DNA from: Tomitella gaofuii
Lineage (GTDB): Bacteria > Actinomycetota > Actinomycetes > Mycobacteriales > Mycobacteriaceae
Length of the DNA: 64,000 bases
Direction of reading: 5' to 3'
Assembly: GCF_014126825.1 (NCBI RefSeq)
Contig: NZ_CP059900.1
Location: forward strand, 2,494,954-2,558,953
A program made the position numbers and the translations under genes. Below the pieces are notes generated by a model. The model was given only the letters and a program-made list of their open reading frames with translations, was not told the origin of the DNA and did not search any database. Of the stretch, positions 1-7,383 are shown piece after piece. Within the stretch, counting starts at the first letter, position 1. Each line of letters opens with the position of its first letter.

Positions 1-645
1 GTCGCGTTCGCCCAGCAGGCACACCACCTTGCCCTGCTCGAGCCGTGATCGCAGCGCACCGAACGGCGGCTCCTCGCCGCCACTGAGCGGGAACACCTCG
101 AAGCCCAGGCGCTCGCGGTAGTCGACGAATCGCTGGAACAGCGATTCGGGTTTGAGCCGCTCGGCGACGGTGGCGAACTGCCCCCAGGCGTGCACAAGCC
201 ACACGCCGGCCACATCCCAGTTGCCGGAGTGCGGCAGCACCAGCACCGCGCCCCGGCCGGCGTCCATCGCGGCGTTCAGATGCTCCTGGCCCTGCACCGC
301 CGAGTCGACGTCCGCCGCCATCCGCGCCAGGTCCATCGACGGCAGCCGGAAAGCCTCACGCCAGTACCGCGCGTACGAGCGGAGCGAGGCGCGGATCAGG
401 GCGTCCGGCACCCGCTCGGGCGCCGAGCCCATCACCCGGGCCAGGTTGGCCCGCAGCTGGCCCTGCCCCGCACCACGCCGCCACGCCAGGTCGGCGCCCA
501 GGTCGAAGCCGCCGCGCGCGACCCGCTCCGGCAACAGGCGCACCGCCCGCCAGCCTGCCGCGTACCCGGCGTCGCTGAACTTCTCCGAACGGCTCGTCTG
601 CGCGGCCGGCCGCGACTGCGCTGCAGGACGCGGCTGCGCGGTCAC
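1..645 (-). CDS. patA: Phosphatidylinositol mannoside acyltransferase (partial, 3' end outside window)
   Basis: Open for 215 codons from a GTG at 645 to the left edge, so the C-terminal part is missing. It belongs to the LPLAT/HtrB-like family and resembles M. tuberculosis Rv2611c, which acylates the mannose of PIM1/PIM2 at the inner face of the membrane. The acyltransferase motif HSGNWD (H then D four residues on) is present around residue 140, and a GERD motif, carrying the second conserved acidic residue, closes the visible part. The start GTGA overlaps the pgsA stop by 4 nt, so the two are probably translationally coupled. The order thrS, HIT, pgsA, acyltransferase matches Rv2614c-Rv2611c; pimA would be expected next, beyond the edge. 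Confidence 0.88.
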   Translation of the reverse strand, partial: MTAQPRPAAQSRPAAQTSRSEKFSDAGYAAGWRAVRLLPERVARGGFDLGADLAWRRGAGQGQLRANLARVMGSAPERVPDALIRASLRSYARYWREAFRLPSMDLARMAADVDSAVQGQEHLNAAMDAGRGAVLVLPHSGNWDVAGVWLVHAWGQFATVAERLKPESLFQRFVDYRERLGFEVFPLSGGEEPPFGALRSRLEQGKVVCLLGERD

Positions 646-1304
646 GACTGTTCCTCCGGTGACGGGCGGTCGAGCGGGATCAGGTCACGTGCGCCGGGCG
701 AGTTGCGCACCGACCGCATGCGCTGCCCCACGGTGATCACGCTGCCGACGGCGAGCAGCCACATGGCCGCGAAGAGGATCCACGGTTGGTCGAAGATCCC
801 GGTGAAACCGGCGCCGACCAGCACGATGATGAGCCTGTCCGGCCGCTCGATCAGACCGCCGTCGCCGTGGAGCCCGCTGGCCTCCGCGCGGGCCTTCGCG
901 TAGGAGATGACTTGCGAGGTGACCAGGCAGATCAGAGTGGCCACGAGCAGCAGCCGGTGCGCCGTCGTGTCGTCGAGGCTGTAGACCACCCACCATGCGA
1001 GCCCGGCGAAGATGGCGCCGTCGGCGATCCGGTCGCACGTGGCGTCGAGGACCGCGCCGAACCGGGTGCCGCCGCCCCGTGCCCGTGCGGTGGCACCGTC
1101 GAGCATGTCGAACATGACGAAGAACCAGATCACCAGGGCGCCCCAGAACAGGTGCCCCATCGGGAAGAGCGTCAGCGCCGCCGCGATGGACGCCACCGTG
1201 CCGGCGATCGTGATGACGTCGGGCGTCACGCCCATGCGCACGAGCTTGCGGCCCATCGGCAGCGTCACCTTGGACACCGACGCGCGGGCGAAGACGCTCA
1301 GCAT
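642..1304 (-). CDS. pgsA: Phosphatidylinositol phosphate synthase (CDP-alcohol phosphatidyltransferase)
   Basis: Integral membrane enzyme joining CDP-diacylglycerol to inositol-1-phosphate, giving phosphatidylinositol phosphate, the base of PI, PIMs and lipoarabinomannan. The CDP-alcohol phosphotransferase signature is complete: DMLDGATAR, then G-x3-D-x3-D as GAVLDATCD. Five to six hydrophobic segments follow the family plan. Very close to M. tuberculosis Rv2612c, including the SQVISYAKARAEASGL stretch. I chose ATG 1304 (220 aa) because a GAGG lies about 10 nt upstream and homologues start near MLS; ATG 1313 is the alternative. The 5' end overlaps the HIT gene and the 3' end overlaps the acyltransferase gene, as expected in one operon. 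Confidence 0.93.
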   Translation of the reverse strand: MLSVFARASVSKVTLPMGRKLVRMGVTPDVITIAGTVASIAAALTLFPMGHLFWGALVIWFFVMFDMLDGATARARGGGTRFGAVLDATCDRIADGAIFAGLAWWVVYSLDDTTAHRLLLVATLICLVTSQVISYAKARAEASGLHGDGGLIERPDRLIIVLVGAGFTGIFDQPWILFAAMWLLAVGSVITVGQRMRSVRNSPGARDLIPLDRPSPEEQS

Positions 1305-1912
1305 GCGGACCATGCCTCGGCGAGCAGCGAGCGGGTGTCGCCGAGCAGTTGCGGCAGCACCTTGGTGCCGCCGACGACCGTGATGTAGTTGGCGTCCCCG
1401 CCCCAGCGCGGCACCACATGCTGGTGCAGGTGCGCGGCCAGCGATCCCCCCGCGGCGGAACCCAGGTTGATCCCCACGTTGAACGCGTGCGGGTGCGACA
1501 CGGCGCGGATGGTGCGCAGCGCCTGTTGGGTGAACGCCATGAGCTCGGCGCTCTCGCCCTGGTCGAGGTCCTCGAGCCCCGCGACGTGCCGGTACGGCAG
1601 CACCATCAGGTGCCCCGGGTTGTACGGGTACAGGTTGAGCACGGCGTAGACGGACTCGCCGCGCGCGACGACCAGGCCGTCCTCATCGCGCATGCGCGGG
1701 ATGTCGCACAGCGGGCATCCGCTGGACTCGCCGGGCGGGATGGTGGGCGCCTCGGCCACATACGAGAGTCGGTGCGGCGTCCAGATGCGCTCGAGCCGGT
1801 CGTCGTCCCCCACCCCCGTGGACCGGATCCCCGCGCCCCCGGCACCGCCGAGCGGGTCCGGACCGGCGTCCGCCGTGCGTTCGCGGCCCGCCGCCGGGCT
1901 CTCCCCCGTCAC
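1298..1912 (-). CDS. HIT-family protein, Ap4A phosphorylase-like
   Basis: A 204-residue histidine-triad protein. The triad appears as [10 protein letters not shown] near residue 160, and [13 protein letters not shown] is the usual upstream HIT block. The protein parallels M. tuberculosis Rv2613c, which cleaves diadenosine tetraphosphate by phosphorolysis; that activity is carried over from the family, not shown here. The N-terminal 40 residues are low-complexity and longer than in the mycobacterial protein. Start GTG 1912 overlaps the thrS stop by 4 nt (GTGA), and the 3' end overlaps pgsA, so thrS-HIT-pgsA-acyltransferase reads as one message. Confidence 0.88.
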   Translation of the reverse strand: MTGESPAAGRERTADAGPDPLGGAGGAGIRSTGVGDDDRLERIWTPHRLSYVAEAPTIPPGESSGCPLCDIPRMRDEDGLVVARGESVYAVLNLYPYNPGHLMVLPYRHVAGLEDLDQGESAELMAFTQQALRTIRAVSHPHAFNVGINLGSAAGGSLAAHLHQHVVPRWGGDANYITVVGGTKVLPQLLGDTRSLLAEAWSAC

Positions 1913-3999
1913 TCCGGGCCCTCCCCCTGCTCGAACGACGCCTGCATCGCTTCCGCCGTGGGCGAGGCGTTCTCGCGCCTGCCGACCCACCCGGTGATGA
2001 GCGCGACGGCGTCGTCCACCGGCACCCCGTTGACCTGGGTCCCGTCGCGGAAGCGGAAGCTCACGGCGCCCGCCTCCACGTCGCGCTCGCCGGCCAGCAG
2101 CATGAACGGCACCTTCTGCGTGGTGTGCGTGCGGATCTTCTTCTGCATGCGGTCGTCGGAGGTGTCCACCTCGGCCCGCACGCCGGTCTTCTTGAGCCGC
2201 GAGGCGATCCCGAACAGGTGGTCCTCGAACGCCTCCGCCACCGGGATGCCCATCACCTGCACCGGCGCGAGCCACGCGGGGAAGGCACCGGCGTAGTGCT
2301 CGGTGAGCACGCCGAAGAAGCGCTCGATGGAGCCGAACAGCGCCCGGTGGATCATCACCGGGCGGTGCTTGGCGCCGTCGGAGCCGGTGTACTCGAGCTC
2401 GAAGCGCTCGGGCTGGTTGAAGTCGAGCTGGATGGTGGACATCTGCCAGTTGCGTCCCAGCGCGTCCTTGACCTGCACGGAGATCTTGGGCCCATAGAAT
2501 GCGGCCCCGCCCGGGTCCGGCACCAGCTCCAGGCCGGAGGCCTCGCCCACCTCGCGCAGGGTCTCGGTGGCCTCCTCCCACGTGGCGTCGTCGCCGACGT
2601 ACTTGTCCGGATCCTTGGTGGACAGCTCCAGGTAGTAGTCGTCCAGGCCGTAGTCCTTGAGCAGGTCCAACACGAACTCGAGCGTGCGGGCGAGCTCGGC
2701 GCGCATCTCCTCGCGGGTGCAGTAGATGTGGGCGTCGTCCTGGGTCATCCCGCGCACGCGGGTGAGCCCGTGCACCACGCCGGACTTCTCGTACCGGTAC
2801 ACCGACCCGAACTCGAACAGCCGCAGCGGCAGTTCCCGGTACGAGCGGCCCCGCGAACGGAAGATCAGGTTGTGCATGGGGCAGTTCATGGGCTTGACGT
2901 AGTAGTCCTGCCCCGGCTTGCGCAGCGTGCCGTCCTCGTTGTACTCCGCGTCGAGGTGCATCGCGGGGAACATGCCCTCGCGGTACCAGTCCAGGTGGCC
3001 GGACACCTCGTACAGGTTCCCCTTGGTGATGTGCGGGGTGCTGACGAACTCGTAGCCCTCCTCGATGTGCCGGCGGCGCGAGTAGTCCTCCATCTCCTTG
3101 CGCACGATCCCGCCGCGCGGGTGGAAGACCGGCAGCCCCGACCCGAGCTCGTCGGGAAAGCTGAACAGGTCCAGCTCCGCTCCCAGCCGGCGGTGGTCGC
3201 GCTTCTCCGCCTCGGCGAGCAGCGCCAGGTACTCGTCCTGGCGCTCCTTCGACTCCCACGCGGTGCCGTAGACCCGCTGCAGGTCCTCGCGGCTCTGATC
3301 GCCGCGCCAGTAGGCGGCCGAGCTGCGGGTGAGCGTGAACGCCGGGATGTGCTTGGTGGTGGGGATGTGCGGGCCACGGCACAGGTCGCCCCACACGCGC
3401 TCGCCCGTCCGCGGGTCGAGGTTGTCGTAGATGGTCAGCTCCTTGCCGCCCACCTCCATGACCTCCGGGTCGTCGAATGGCGACATGTCGCCTGTCGATT
3501 TATCACTGATCAACTCGAGCTTGAACGGCTCGGACGCCAGCTCCGCCCGGGCGTCGTCGAGATCGTCGACGACGCGGCGGGAGAACCGCTGCGCCCCCTT
3601 GATGATCTTCTTCATCCGCTTCTCGAGGCGGGCGAGATCCTCCGGGGTGAACGGCTCGGCCACCTGGAAGTCGTAGTAGAAGCCGTTCTCGATGGGCGGG
3701 CCGATGCCCAGCTTGGCTTCGGGGAACTCCTGCTGCACCGCCTGGGCCAGCACGTGCGCGCACGAGTGGCGGATGACGCTGCGCCCGTCGTCGGTGTCCG
3801 CCGCGACGGCTTCCACCTCGACGTCGACGTCCGGCACCCAGGCCAGGTCGCGCAGCTGGCCGTCGCCGTCGCGCGCGACGACGATCGCGTCGGGGCCCTT
3901 GCCCGGCAGGCCCGCATCGTGGACCGCCTTCCCGACGGACGTCCCGGCCGGCACCCGGACGGTCGGGGCGGCAAGGCTGTTCACGGCTCCGGAAGACAC
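1909..3999 (-). CDS. thrS: Threonyl-tRNA synthetase
   Basis: Class II aminoacyl-tRNA synthetase of 696 aa, near the 692 aa of M. tuberculosis ThrS. Order: N-terminal TGS-like domain; editing domain with HSCAH (HxxxH zinc motif) near residue 85; catalytic core with class II motifs ([21 protein letters not shown] as motif 2, written here only as a landmark: RYEKSG then RVRGMTQDD); C-terminal anticodon-binding domain with [15 protein letters not shown]. Start GTG 3999 has AGGAG about 10 nt upstream; ATG 4038 is an in-frame alternative. First gene of the four-gene operon. A -10-like TACGAT lies in a perfect palindrome at 4058-4069. Confidence 0.96.
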   Translation of the reverse strand: MSSGAVNSLAAPTVRVPAGTSVGKAVHDAGLPGKGPDAIVVARDGDGQLRDLAWVPDVDVEVEAVAADTDDGRSVIRHSCAHVLAQAVQQEFPEAKLGIGPPIENGFYYDFQVAEPFTPEDLARLEKRMKKIIKGAQRFSRRVVDDLDDARAELASEPFKLELISDKSTGDMSPFDDPEVMEVGGKELTIYDNLDPRTGERVWGDLCRGPHIPTTKHIPAFTLTRSSAAYWRGDQSREDLQRVYGTAWESKERQDEYLALLAEAEKRDHRRLGAELDLFSFPDELGSGLPVFHPRGGIVRKEMEDYSRRRHIEEGYEFVSTPHITKGNLYEVSGHLDWYREGMFPAMHLDAEYNEDGTLRKPGQDYYVKPMNCPMHNLIFRSRGRSYRELPLRLFEFGSVYRYEKSGVVHGLTRVRGMTQDDAHIYCTREEMRAELARTLEFVLDLLKDYGLDDYYLELSTKDPDKYVGDDATWEEATETLREVGEASGLELVPDPGGAAFYGPKISVQVKDALGRNWQMSTIQLDFNQPERFELEYTGSDGAKHRPVMIHRALFGSIERFFGVLTEHYAGAFPAWLAPVQVMGIPVAEAFEDHLFGIASRLKKTGVRAEVDTSDDRMQKKIRTHTTQKVPFMLLAGERDVEAGAVSFRFRDGTQVNGVPVDDAVALITGWVGRRENASPTAEAMQASFEQGEGPE

Positions 4000-4057
4000 G
4001 GCTGCGGGGCTCCTACTCGCTCGTCGCGGCGACTGCATACCCGGCAGCCGCCTATCC

Positions 4058-4069
4058 ATACGATCGTAT
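4058..4069 (-). promoter_or_regulatory. Palindrome with candidate thrS -10 element
   Basis: ATACGATCGTAT is a perfect 12-bp palindrome about 60 bp upstream of the chosen thrS start. Read on the minus strand it contains TACGAT (4068 to 4063), an acceptable actinobacterial -10. No good -35 is visible. It may be the thrS promoter, an operator, or both. Confidence 0.4.
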
Positions 4070-4170
4070 CGGTACTCGAGCGCGCCGCTGCAGGTGGCGC
4101 GCCCGAGTACCGTCCGCAGCGGATACGGCGCCGGTGGCGGGCGGACGTGGCCCGTCACCGGCGGCGGATG

Positions 4171-4740
4171 TCAGGCGGTGGCCACCGCGACGCCGTCGGA
4201 CAGATCGTTGAGCTCGTAGGCGCCCTTGCCGTCGATCGACTCGCGGATGATGTCCGCGTGCCCGGCGTGGCGTGCGTACTCCTCGATGGCGTGCAGAGCC
4301 ACCCAACGCAGCGGCCACGACTCGAGATCGTCGGGGAACCACGGCTGGTCCGGCACCGGGACAGGCCGCTCGAGGTCGGCCGTGGCCAGGTGCTCCTCCA
4401 CCCAGTCCGCCTGGGCCCGCAGCCCGTCGATGAGCGTCTGCGCCGTGTCGCCGTCACGGATCGCGCCGGGCTGGATGCCGCCCGCCGCCCAGTCCGCGTC
4501 GTCGTACGCGCCGGCGTCGGGGACGAAGTCCGCGTCGAGCTGCGCCAGCAACCCCTTCGACGACACGAACAGCACGTGCCGGGCGAGCGCGCCCAGGCTC
4601 ATCTTCGACGCGCTCGGGGTGGAGCGGATCTGCTCGTCGGACAGGCCGTGCAGGCTCGCCGCGATCTGCCGCAACTGTTGGGCGGCGAAGGTGGACAGCC
4701 CGTCGCTTTCGCTGGTGACGGTTCGGGTGAGGAACGGCAT
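4171..4740 (-). CDS. DinB-like / DUF664-type four-helix protein
   Basis: A 189-residue protein of the DinB-like metalloenzyme superfamily, whose actinobacterial members include mycothiol-dependent isomerases and transferases. Histidines that could form the metal site sit in LARHVLF near residue 50 and in HAIEEYARHAGHAD near residue 160, in the order expected for the fold. ATG 4740 is preferred over ATG 4743 because the AGGAG is six bases from it. It is transcribed divergently from the WYL regulator, with 117 bp between, so that regulator is its likely controller. Substrate unknown. Confidence 0.75.
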   Translation of the reverse strand: MPFLTRTVTSESDGLSTFAAQQLRQIAASLHGLSDEQIRSTPSASKMSLGALARHVLFVSSKGLLAQLDADFVPDAGAYDDADWAAGGIQPGAIRDGDTAQTLIDGLRAQADWVEEHLATADLERPVPVPDQPWFPDDLESWPLRWVALHAIEEYARHAGHADIIRESIDGKGAYELNDLSDGVAVATA

Positions 4741-4817
4741 CATGCACTCCTTCAGCGTGGATTCCGAGGTGTCTCGGCTTCTGATTGGTCCTGCAAGAAA
4801 CACTCTGGACCCCTTTC

Positions 4818-4834
4818 CGGACAGTATCGGTCCG
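4818..4834. promoter_or_regulatory. Inverted repeat, candidate WYL-regulator operator
   Basis: CGGACAGTATCGGTCCG has 5-bp arms CGGAC/GTCCG plus further matching positions inside the spacer. It lies 24 bp before the WYL gene and 78 bp before the DinB-like gene, a good position for an autoregulatory operator controlling both directions. Binding is inferred only from symmetry and location. Confidence 0.35.
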
Positions 4835-4857
4835 TTGATTCGTGCGATCGTGGATCC

Positions 4858-5817
4858 ATGACCGACACCGCCGCCCGCCTGCTCCGGCTCCTGGGTCTGC
4901 TCCAGGCGCGTCCGTACTGGTCCGGGGCCGAGCTGGCGCGCCGCCTGGAGGTCACCGACCGCTCGGTGCGCCGCGACATCGACCGGCTCCGGGGACTCGG
5001 CTACCCCGTCGAGTCCGCGCACGGGCGCGGGGGCGGCTACCGACTGGCCTCCGGGAGCGCCATGCCGCCGTTGGTGTTCGACGACGCCAGCGCCGTCGCG
5101 GTCGCGGTGGGCCTGCGGCTGGCCGCAGGCACGGGCATCGACGGGCTCGGCGAGGACTCTCTGCGCGCGCTCACCGTGCTCGACCAGGTGATGCCCGCCC
5201 GGCTGCGCCCCGTCGTCTCGGCCCTGTCCGGATCCACCTCGGTGCTCCCCCGCGGCCCGGAGACGGTGCGCTCCGAGGTCCTCCTCGGCTTCGCACGCGG
5301 CGCACGGGCCAAGGTTCGCGTGCGGTTCACCTATCAGGACCGCACGGGCACGGAGACCGAACGCGACGTGGAGCCGTACCACGTGGTGTCGCTGCACCAG
5401 CGTTGGTACCTCATGGCCTTCGACACCGGGCGCGGCGACTGGCGGACGTTCCGCCTCGACCGTGTCTCCGCAGATTCGCTGTACACGACCACCTTCGGCT
5501 TCACACCGCGCCCGGCCCCCGACCCCGACGAGTACATCCGGAAATCGGTCACCGGAGGCGCCGACGAAGTGGTGGCGCGGATACGGGTGGGGCTGCCCGC
5601 CGACGCGGTACGTCGGGTGGTCCCGACGCATGCCGGCACCGTCCACGACGACGGGCCGGAGCAGTGCCTGCTGACCACGCACACCCGCGACCTGCCCTGG
5701 CTCGCGTTCCAGCTCTCCGCGTTCGCGGCACCCGTCGAGGTGCTCGAACCGGAATCACTGCGGGAGACGATGCGCACCATGGCCGTGCGGCTCAGCGCGG
5801 CGGCGGAGGCGGGGTGA
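4858..5817 (+). CDS. HTH/WYL-domain transcriptional regulator (YafY family)
   Basis: 319 aa. The N-terminal winged helix-turn-helix (residues about 5-55, DeoR/HTH_11 type, with the GRGGGYRL wing) is followed by a WYL ligand-sensing domain; the motif reads RWYLMAFD near residue 183. A WCX-like C-terminal part ends the protein. WYL proteins of this build sense small molecules or nucleic-acid fragments and usually control a neighbour. The divergent DinB-like gene is the obvious candidate target, with an inverted repeat in the shared promoter region. Start ATG 4858 is the first in-frame start before the HTH. Confidence 0.88.
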   Translation: MTDTAARLLRLLGLLQARPYWSGAELARRLEVTDRSVRRDIDRLRGLGYPVESAHGRGGGYRLASGSAMPPLVFDDASAVAVAVGLRLAAGTGIDGLGEDSLRALTVLDQVMPARLRPVVSALSGSTSVLPRGPETVRSEVLLGFARGARAKVRVRFTYQDRTGTETERDVEPYHVVSLHQRWYLMAFDTGRGDWRTFRLDRVSADSLYTTTFGFTPRPAPDPDEYIRKSVTGGADEVVARIRVGLPADAVRRVVPTHAGTVHDDGPEQCLLTTHTRDLPWLAFQLSAFAAPVEVLEPESLRETMRTMAVRLSAAAEAG

Positions 5818-5884
5818 CGGCGCGCATGGGAAGGGGTGCGCGGGAGGACGGTGTGTGCGGGGTACCGCCGTGGACCCGCAGACG

Positions 5885-5920
5885 AAAAAAGAGCGCAGGC
5901 CTTACGGCCTGCGCTCTTTC
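5885..5920 (-). terminator. Intrinsic terminator of tRNA-Val(CAC)
   Basis: A perfect 14-bp stem AAAGAGCGCAGGCC / GGCCTGCGCTCTTT with a 4-nt loop (5888-5919). On the minus strand it is followed by a run of six T, directly downstream of the tRNA. The other strand has a weaker T tract, so it may also stop WYL-gene transcripts. Confidence 0.85.
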
Positions 5921-5925
5921 AGGAG

Positions 5926-5997
5926 TGGTCCCGGCTGGGTTCGAACCAGCGACCTTCCCGGTGTGAACGGGACGCTCTTCCACTGAGCCACGGGACC
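5926..5997 (-). tRNA. tRNA-Val (anticodon CAC)
   Basis: A full cloverleaf can be folded: acceptor GGTCCCG/CGGGACC, D-arm GCTC..GAGC, anticodon stem TCCCG/CGGGA with loop TTCACAC (anticodon CAC, reads GUG), T-arm GCTGG TTCGAAC CCAGC, discriminator A. CCA is not encoded. It has its own promoter at 6036-6065 and a terminator at 5885-5920, and is divergent from the Gly-Cys-Val tRNA cluster. Confidence 0.96.
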
Positions 5998-6035
5998 GCG
6001 AACGATCCCGCATCGGCGGGCCGTTCCGAGGAGGA

Positions 6036-6065
6036 ACACTAACACGGTCGGATCCCGACGGTGAA
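6036..6065 (-). promoter_or_regulatory. Promoter of tRNA-Val(CAC)
   Basis: On the minus strand: -35 TTCACC, 18-bp spacer, -10 TAGTGT, ending 38 bp before the tRNA. Spacing and -10 match the two tRNA-Gly promoters nearby. Confidence 0.6.
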
Positions 6066-6289
6066 ATCGCCAGGCCAGCGCGCGATCCGGCCGTGGGCGC
6101 CGCCCCGCTTCGCACGCGCTGCGACCGTCGATGACCGTCATGGCCGGCCGTCGTCGCTACGCGCAGCGACCGGCGCCAGGCACACCTTCAGCAGGACCGG
6201 ATCCCGGCGGGGATGACACTGCCACGATGCCGGGCACGGCCGGCCGACACCTCCACCACATGGCTTCGGACACGCCGTGACCAGTCGAT

Positions 6290-6319
6290 TTGTGAATCCG
6301 CGACCGCGTCCATTAATGT
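6290..6319 (+). promoter_or_regulatory. Promoter of the Gly-Cys-Val tRNA cluster
   Basis: -35 TTGTGA, 18-bp spacer, -10 TAATGT, followed by TCTTCTCGCACCACGG, which recurs almost unchanged before the second tRNA-Gly. This sets a 5' leader of about 45 nt on the precursor. Confidence 0.65.
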
Positions 6320-6371
6320 TCTTCTCGCACCACGGAGAGCGCAGCTGGCGGCTGGGCCTCTCTTGGAGCGT

Positions 6372-6444
6372 GCGGACGTGGCGCAGCTGGTAGCGCACAA
6401 CCTTGCCAAGGTTGGGGTCGCGGGTTCGAATCCCGTCGTCCGCT
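6372..6444 (+). tRNA. tRNA-Gly (anticodon GCC), copy 1
   Basis: Acceptor GCGGACG/CGTCCGC, anticodon stem CAACC/GGTTG with loop TTGCCAA (anticodon GCC), T-arm GCGGG TTCGAAT CCCGT, discriminator T. CCA not encoded. First of three tRNAs in a row on one transcript. Identical in sequence to the copy at 7136-7208. Confidence 0.97.
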
Positions 6445-6467
6445 CGAGAGGGTCCGCAAACCCTCGC

Positions 6468-6538
6468 GGTGGAGTGGCCGAGTGGTGAGGCAACGGCCTG
6501 CAAAGCCGTGAACACGGGTTCGATTCCCGTCTCCACCT
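6468..6538 (+). tRNA. tRNA-Cys (anticodon GCA)
   Basis: Acceptor GGTGGAG/CTCCACC, anticodon stem ACGGC/GCCGT with loop CTGCAAA (anticodon GCA), T-arm ACGGG TTCGATT CCCGT, discriminator T. Lies 23 bp after tRNA-Gly and 14 bp before tRNA-Val, with no promoter between, so it is processed from a common precursor. CCA not encoded. Confidence 0.97.
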
Positions 6539-6552
6539 CGCAGTGAGGTCCC

Positions 6553-6624
6553 GCGCGATTAGCTCAGCGGGAGAGCGCTTCCCTGACACGGAAGAGGTCA
6601 CTGGTTCAATCCCAGTATCGCGCA
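6553..6624 (+). tRNA. tRNA-Val (anticodon GAC)
   Basis: Acceptor GCGCGAT/ATCGCGC, anticodon stem CTTCC/GGAAG with loop CTGACAC (anticodon GAC), T-arm ACTGG TTCAATC CCAGT, discriminator A. It is followed directly by an encoded CCA (6625-6627), unlike the other four tRNAs here. Last gene of the three-tRNA transcript. Confidence 0.97.
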
Positions 6625-6629
6625 CCACG

Positions 6630-6665
6630 AAGGCCGGGCACCCTTATCGGGTTCCCGGCCTTTCT
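6630..6665 (+). terminator. Terminator of the Gly-Cys-Val tRNA transcript
   Basis: Stem AAGGCCGGG / CCCGGCCTT (6630-6638 and 6654-6662), then TTTCT, starting a few bases after the encoded CCA of tRNA-Val. Confidence 0.75.
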
Positions 6666-7050
6666 GTCGTCGGCCGGGCTGTTGCCGTTCAGCACTTCCG
6701 TGTTGCTCGACGGGTCCCGTGGAGCACGCCGGTCCAGCGCCCTGGCGAGCGCCGGGTGCTCCTCGCGAACCCGGCCGCTCCCCGCGAGCAGATCTCCCCC
6801 TCGCGGGGCGGACTGCACGGCGCGCACCGAATCACCAGGGCATCCAGCCCAACCCGCACGCGCACCGTCGAACGGCACGCGAACCCGACGACATCCGGCA
6901 CGCACACCGCAGGAGCGCACTCGATTCACCCGCGCACTCGCCCGCGCACGGACGACCCGCACTCACCACGCAGAACGGCTCGCGAGCCCGGGCCCGCCCA
7001 CTCCCCTGCGATTCCCCCCGGCCCCCCACGGCCGCCGCCCCGCCCCCGCT

Positions 7051-7080
7051 TTGTGCGCCGGCACCCGCGTCCGCTAGTGT
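7051..7080 (+). promoter_or_regulatory. Promoter of tRNA-Gly copy 2
   Basis: -35 TTGTGC, 18-bp spacer, -10 TAGTGT, followed by TCTCTTCGCACCACGG, nearly the same as the block after the copy 1 promoter. Leader about 48 nt. Confidence 0.65.
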
Positions 7081-7135
7081 TCTCTTCGCACCACGGAGTG
7101 CGTCGGCCACGCGGTCGCCGCCGGCGGTGCGGTAT

Positions 7136-7208
7136 GCGGACGTGGCGCAGCTGGTAGCGCACAACCTTGCCAAGGTTGGGGTCGCGGGTTCGAATCCCGT
7201 CGTCCGCT
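7136..7208 (+). tRNA. tRNA-Gly (anticodon GCC), copy 2
   Basis: Identical over 73 nt to the copy at 6372-6444, with anticodon GCC in loop TTGCCAA. It has its own related promoter and its own terminator, so it is a functional duplicate rather than a fragment. Confidence 0.97.
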
Positions 7209-7220
7209 CCACAGCGAGAG

Positions 7221-7250
7221 CCCCGCGTTCGATGCCGGACGCGGGGTTTC
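7221..7250 (+). terminator. Terminator of tRNA-Gly copy 2
   Basis: Stem CCCCGCGT / ACGCGGGG (7221-7228 and 7239-7246), then TTTC, 12 bp after the tRNA. Confidence 0.7.
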
Positions 7251-7383
7251 TGCGTCCCCGGGTCGCGACGCTCCAGGCGCCCCGAGCCGCCGCTCTCCCG
7301 CCACGCCGTCACGTGTTGGACGAATGACCGGCTTTTTCCGGGCACTGTGACGCGCATCGCCCCCGCGGTGGTTCAATCGACGG

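Larger units (their letters stand above)
5998..6371. other. Intergenic region between divergent tRNA transcription units
   Basis: 374 bp without a convincing gene. It holds the minus-strand tRNA-Val promoter (6036-6065) and the plus-strand tRNA-Gly promoter (6290-6319). Short open frames cross it, but they read through tRNA sequence and show no protein family features. Confidence 0.7.
6628..7135. other. Intergenic spacer with strong C-over-G skew
   Basis: 508 bp between tRNA-Val(GAC) and the second tRNA-Gly. It holds a terminator (6630-6665) and the second tRNA-Gly promoter (7051-7080). From about 6800 to 7050 the plus strand is markedly C-rich and G-poor. Open frames on both strands lack any family signature, and I see no gene. 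Confidence 0.6.

Noticed and set aside
2125-5817. Very long plus-strand open frame (over 1,200 codons) running antisense to thrS and into the WYL gene
   Set aside because: Only its last 319 codons are real (the WYL regulator). The rest is opposite thrS and the DinB-like gene, has no family motif, and exists because high GC removes stop codons.
6138-7357. Several minus-strand open frames carrying a TGFEPATPT-like string
   Set aside because: The string is the known artefact of translating tRNA genes antisense; the frames run through tRNA-Gly, tRNA-Cys and tRNA-Val.
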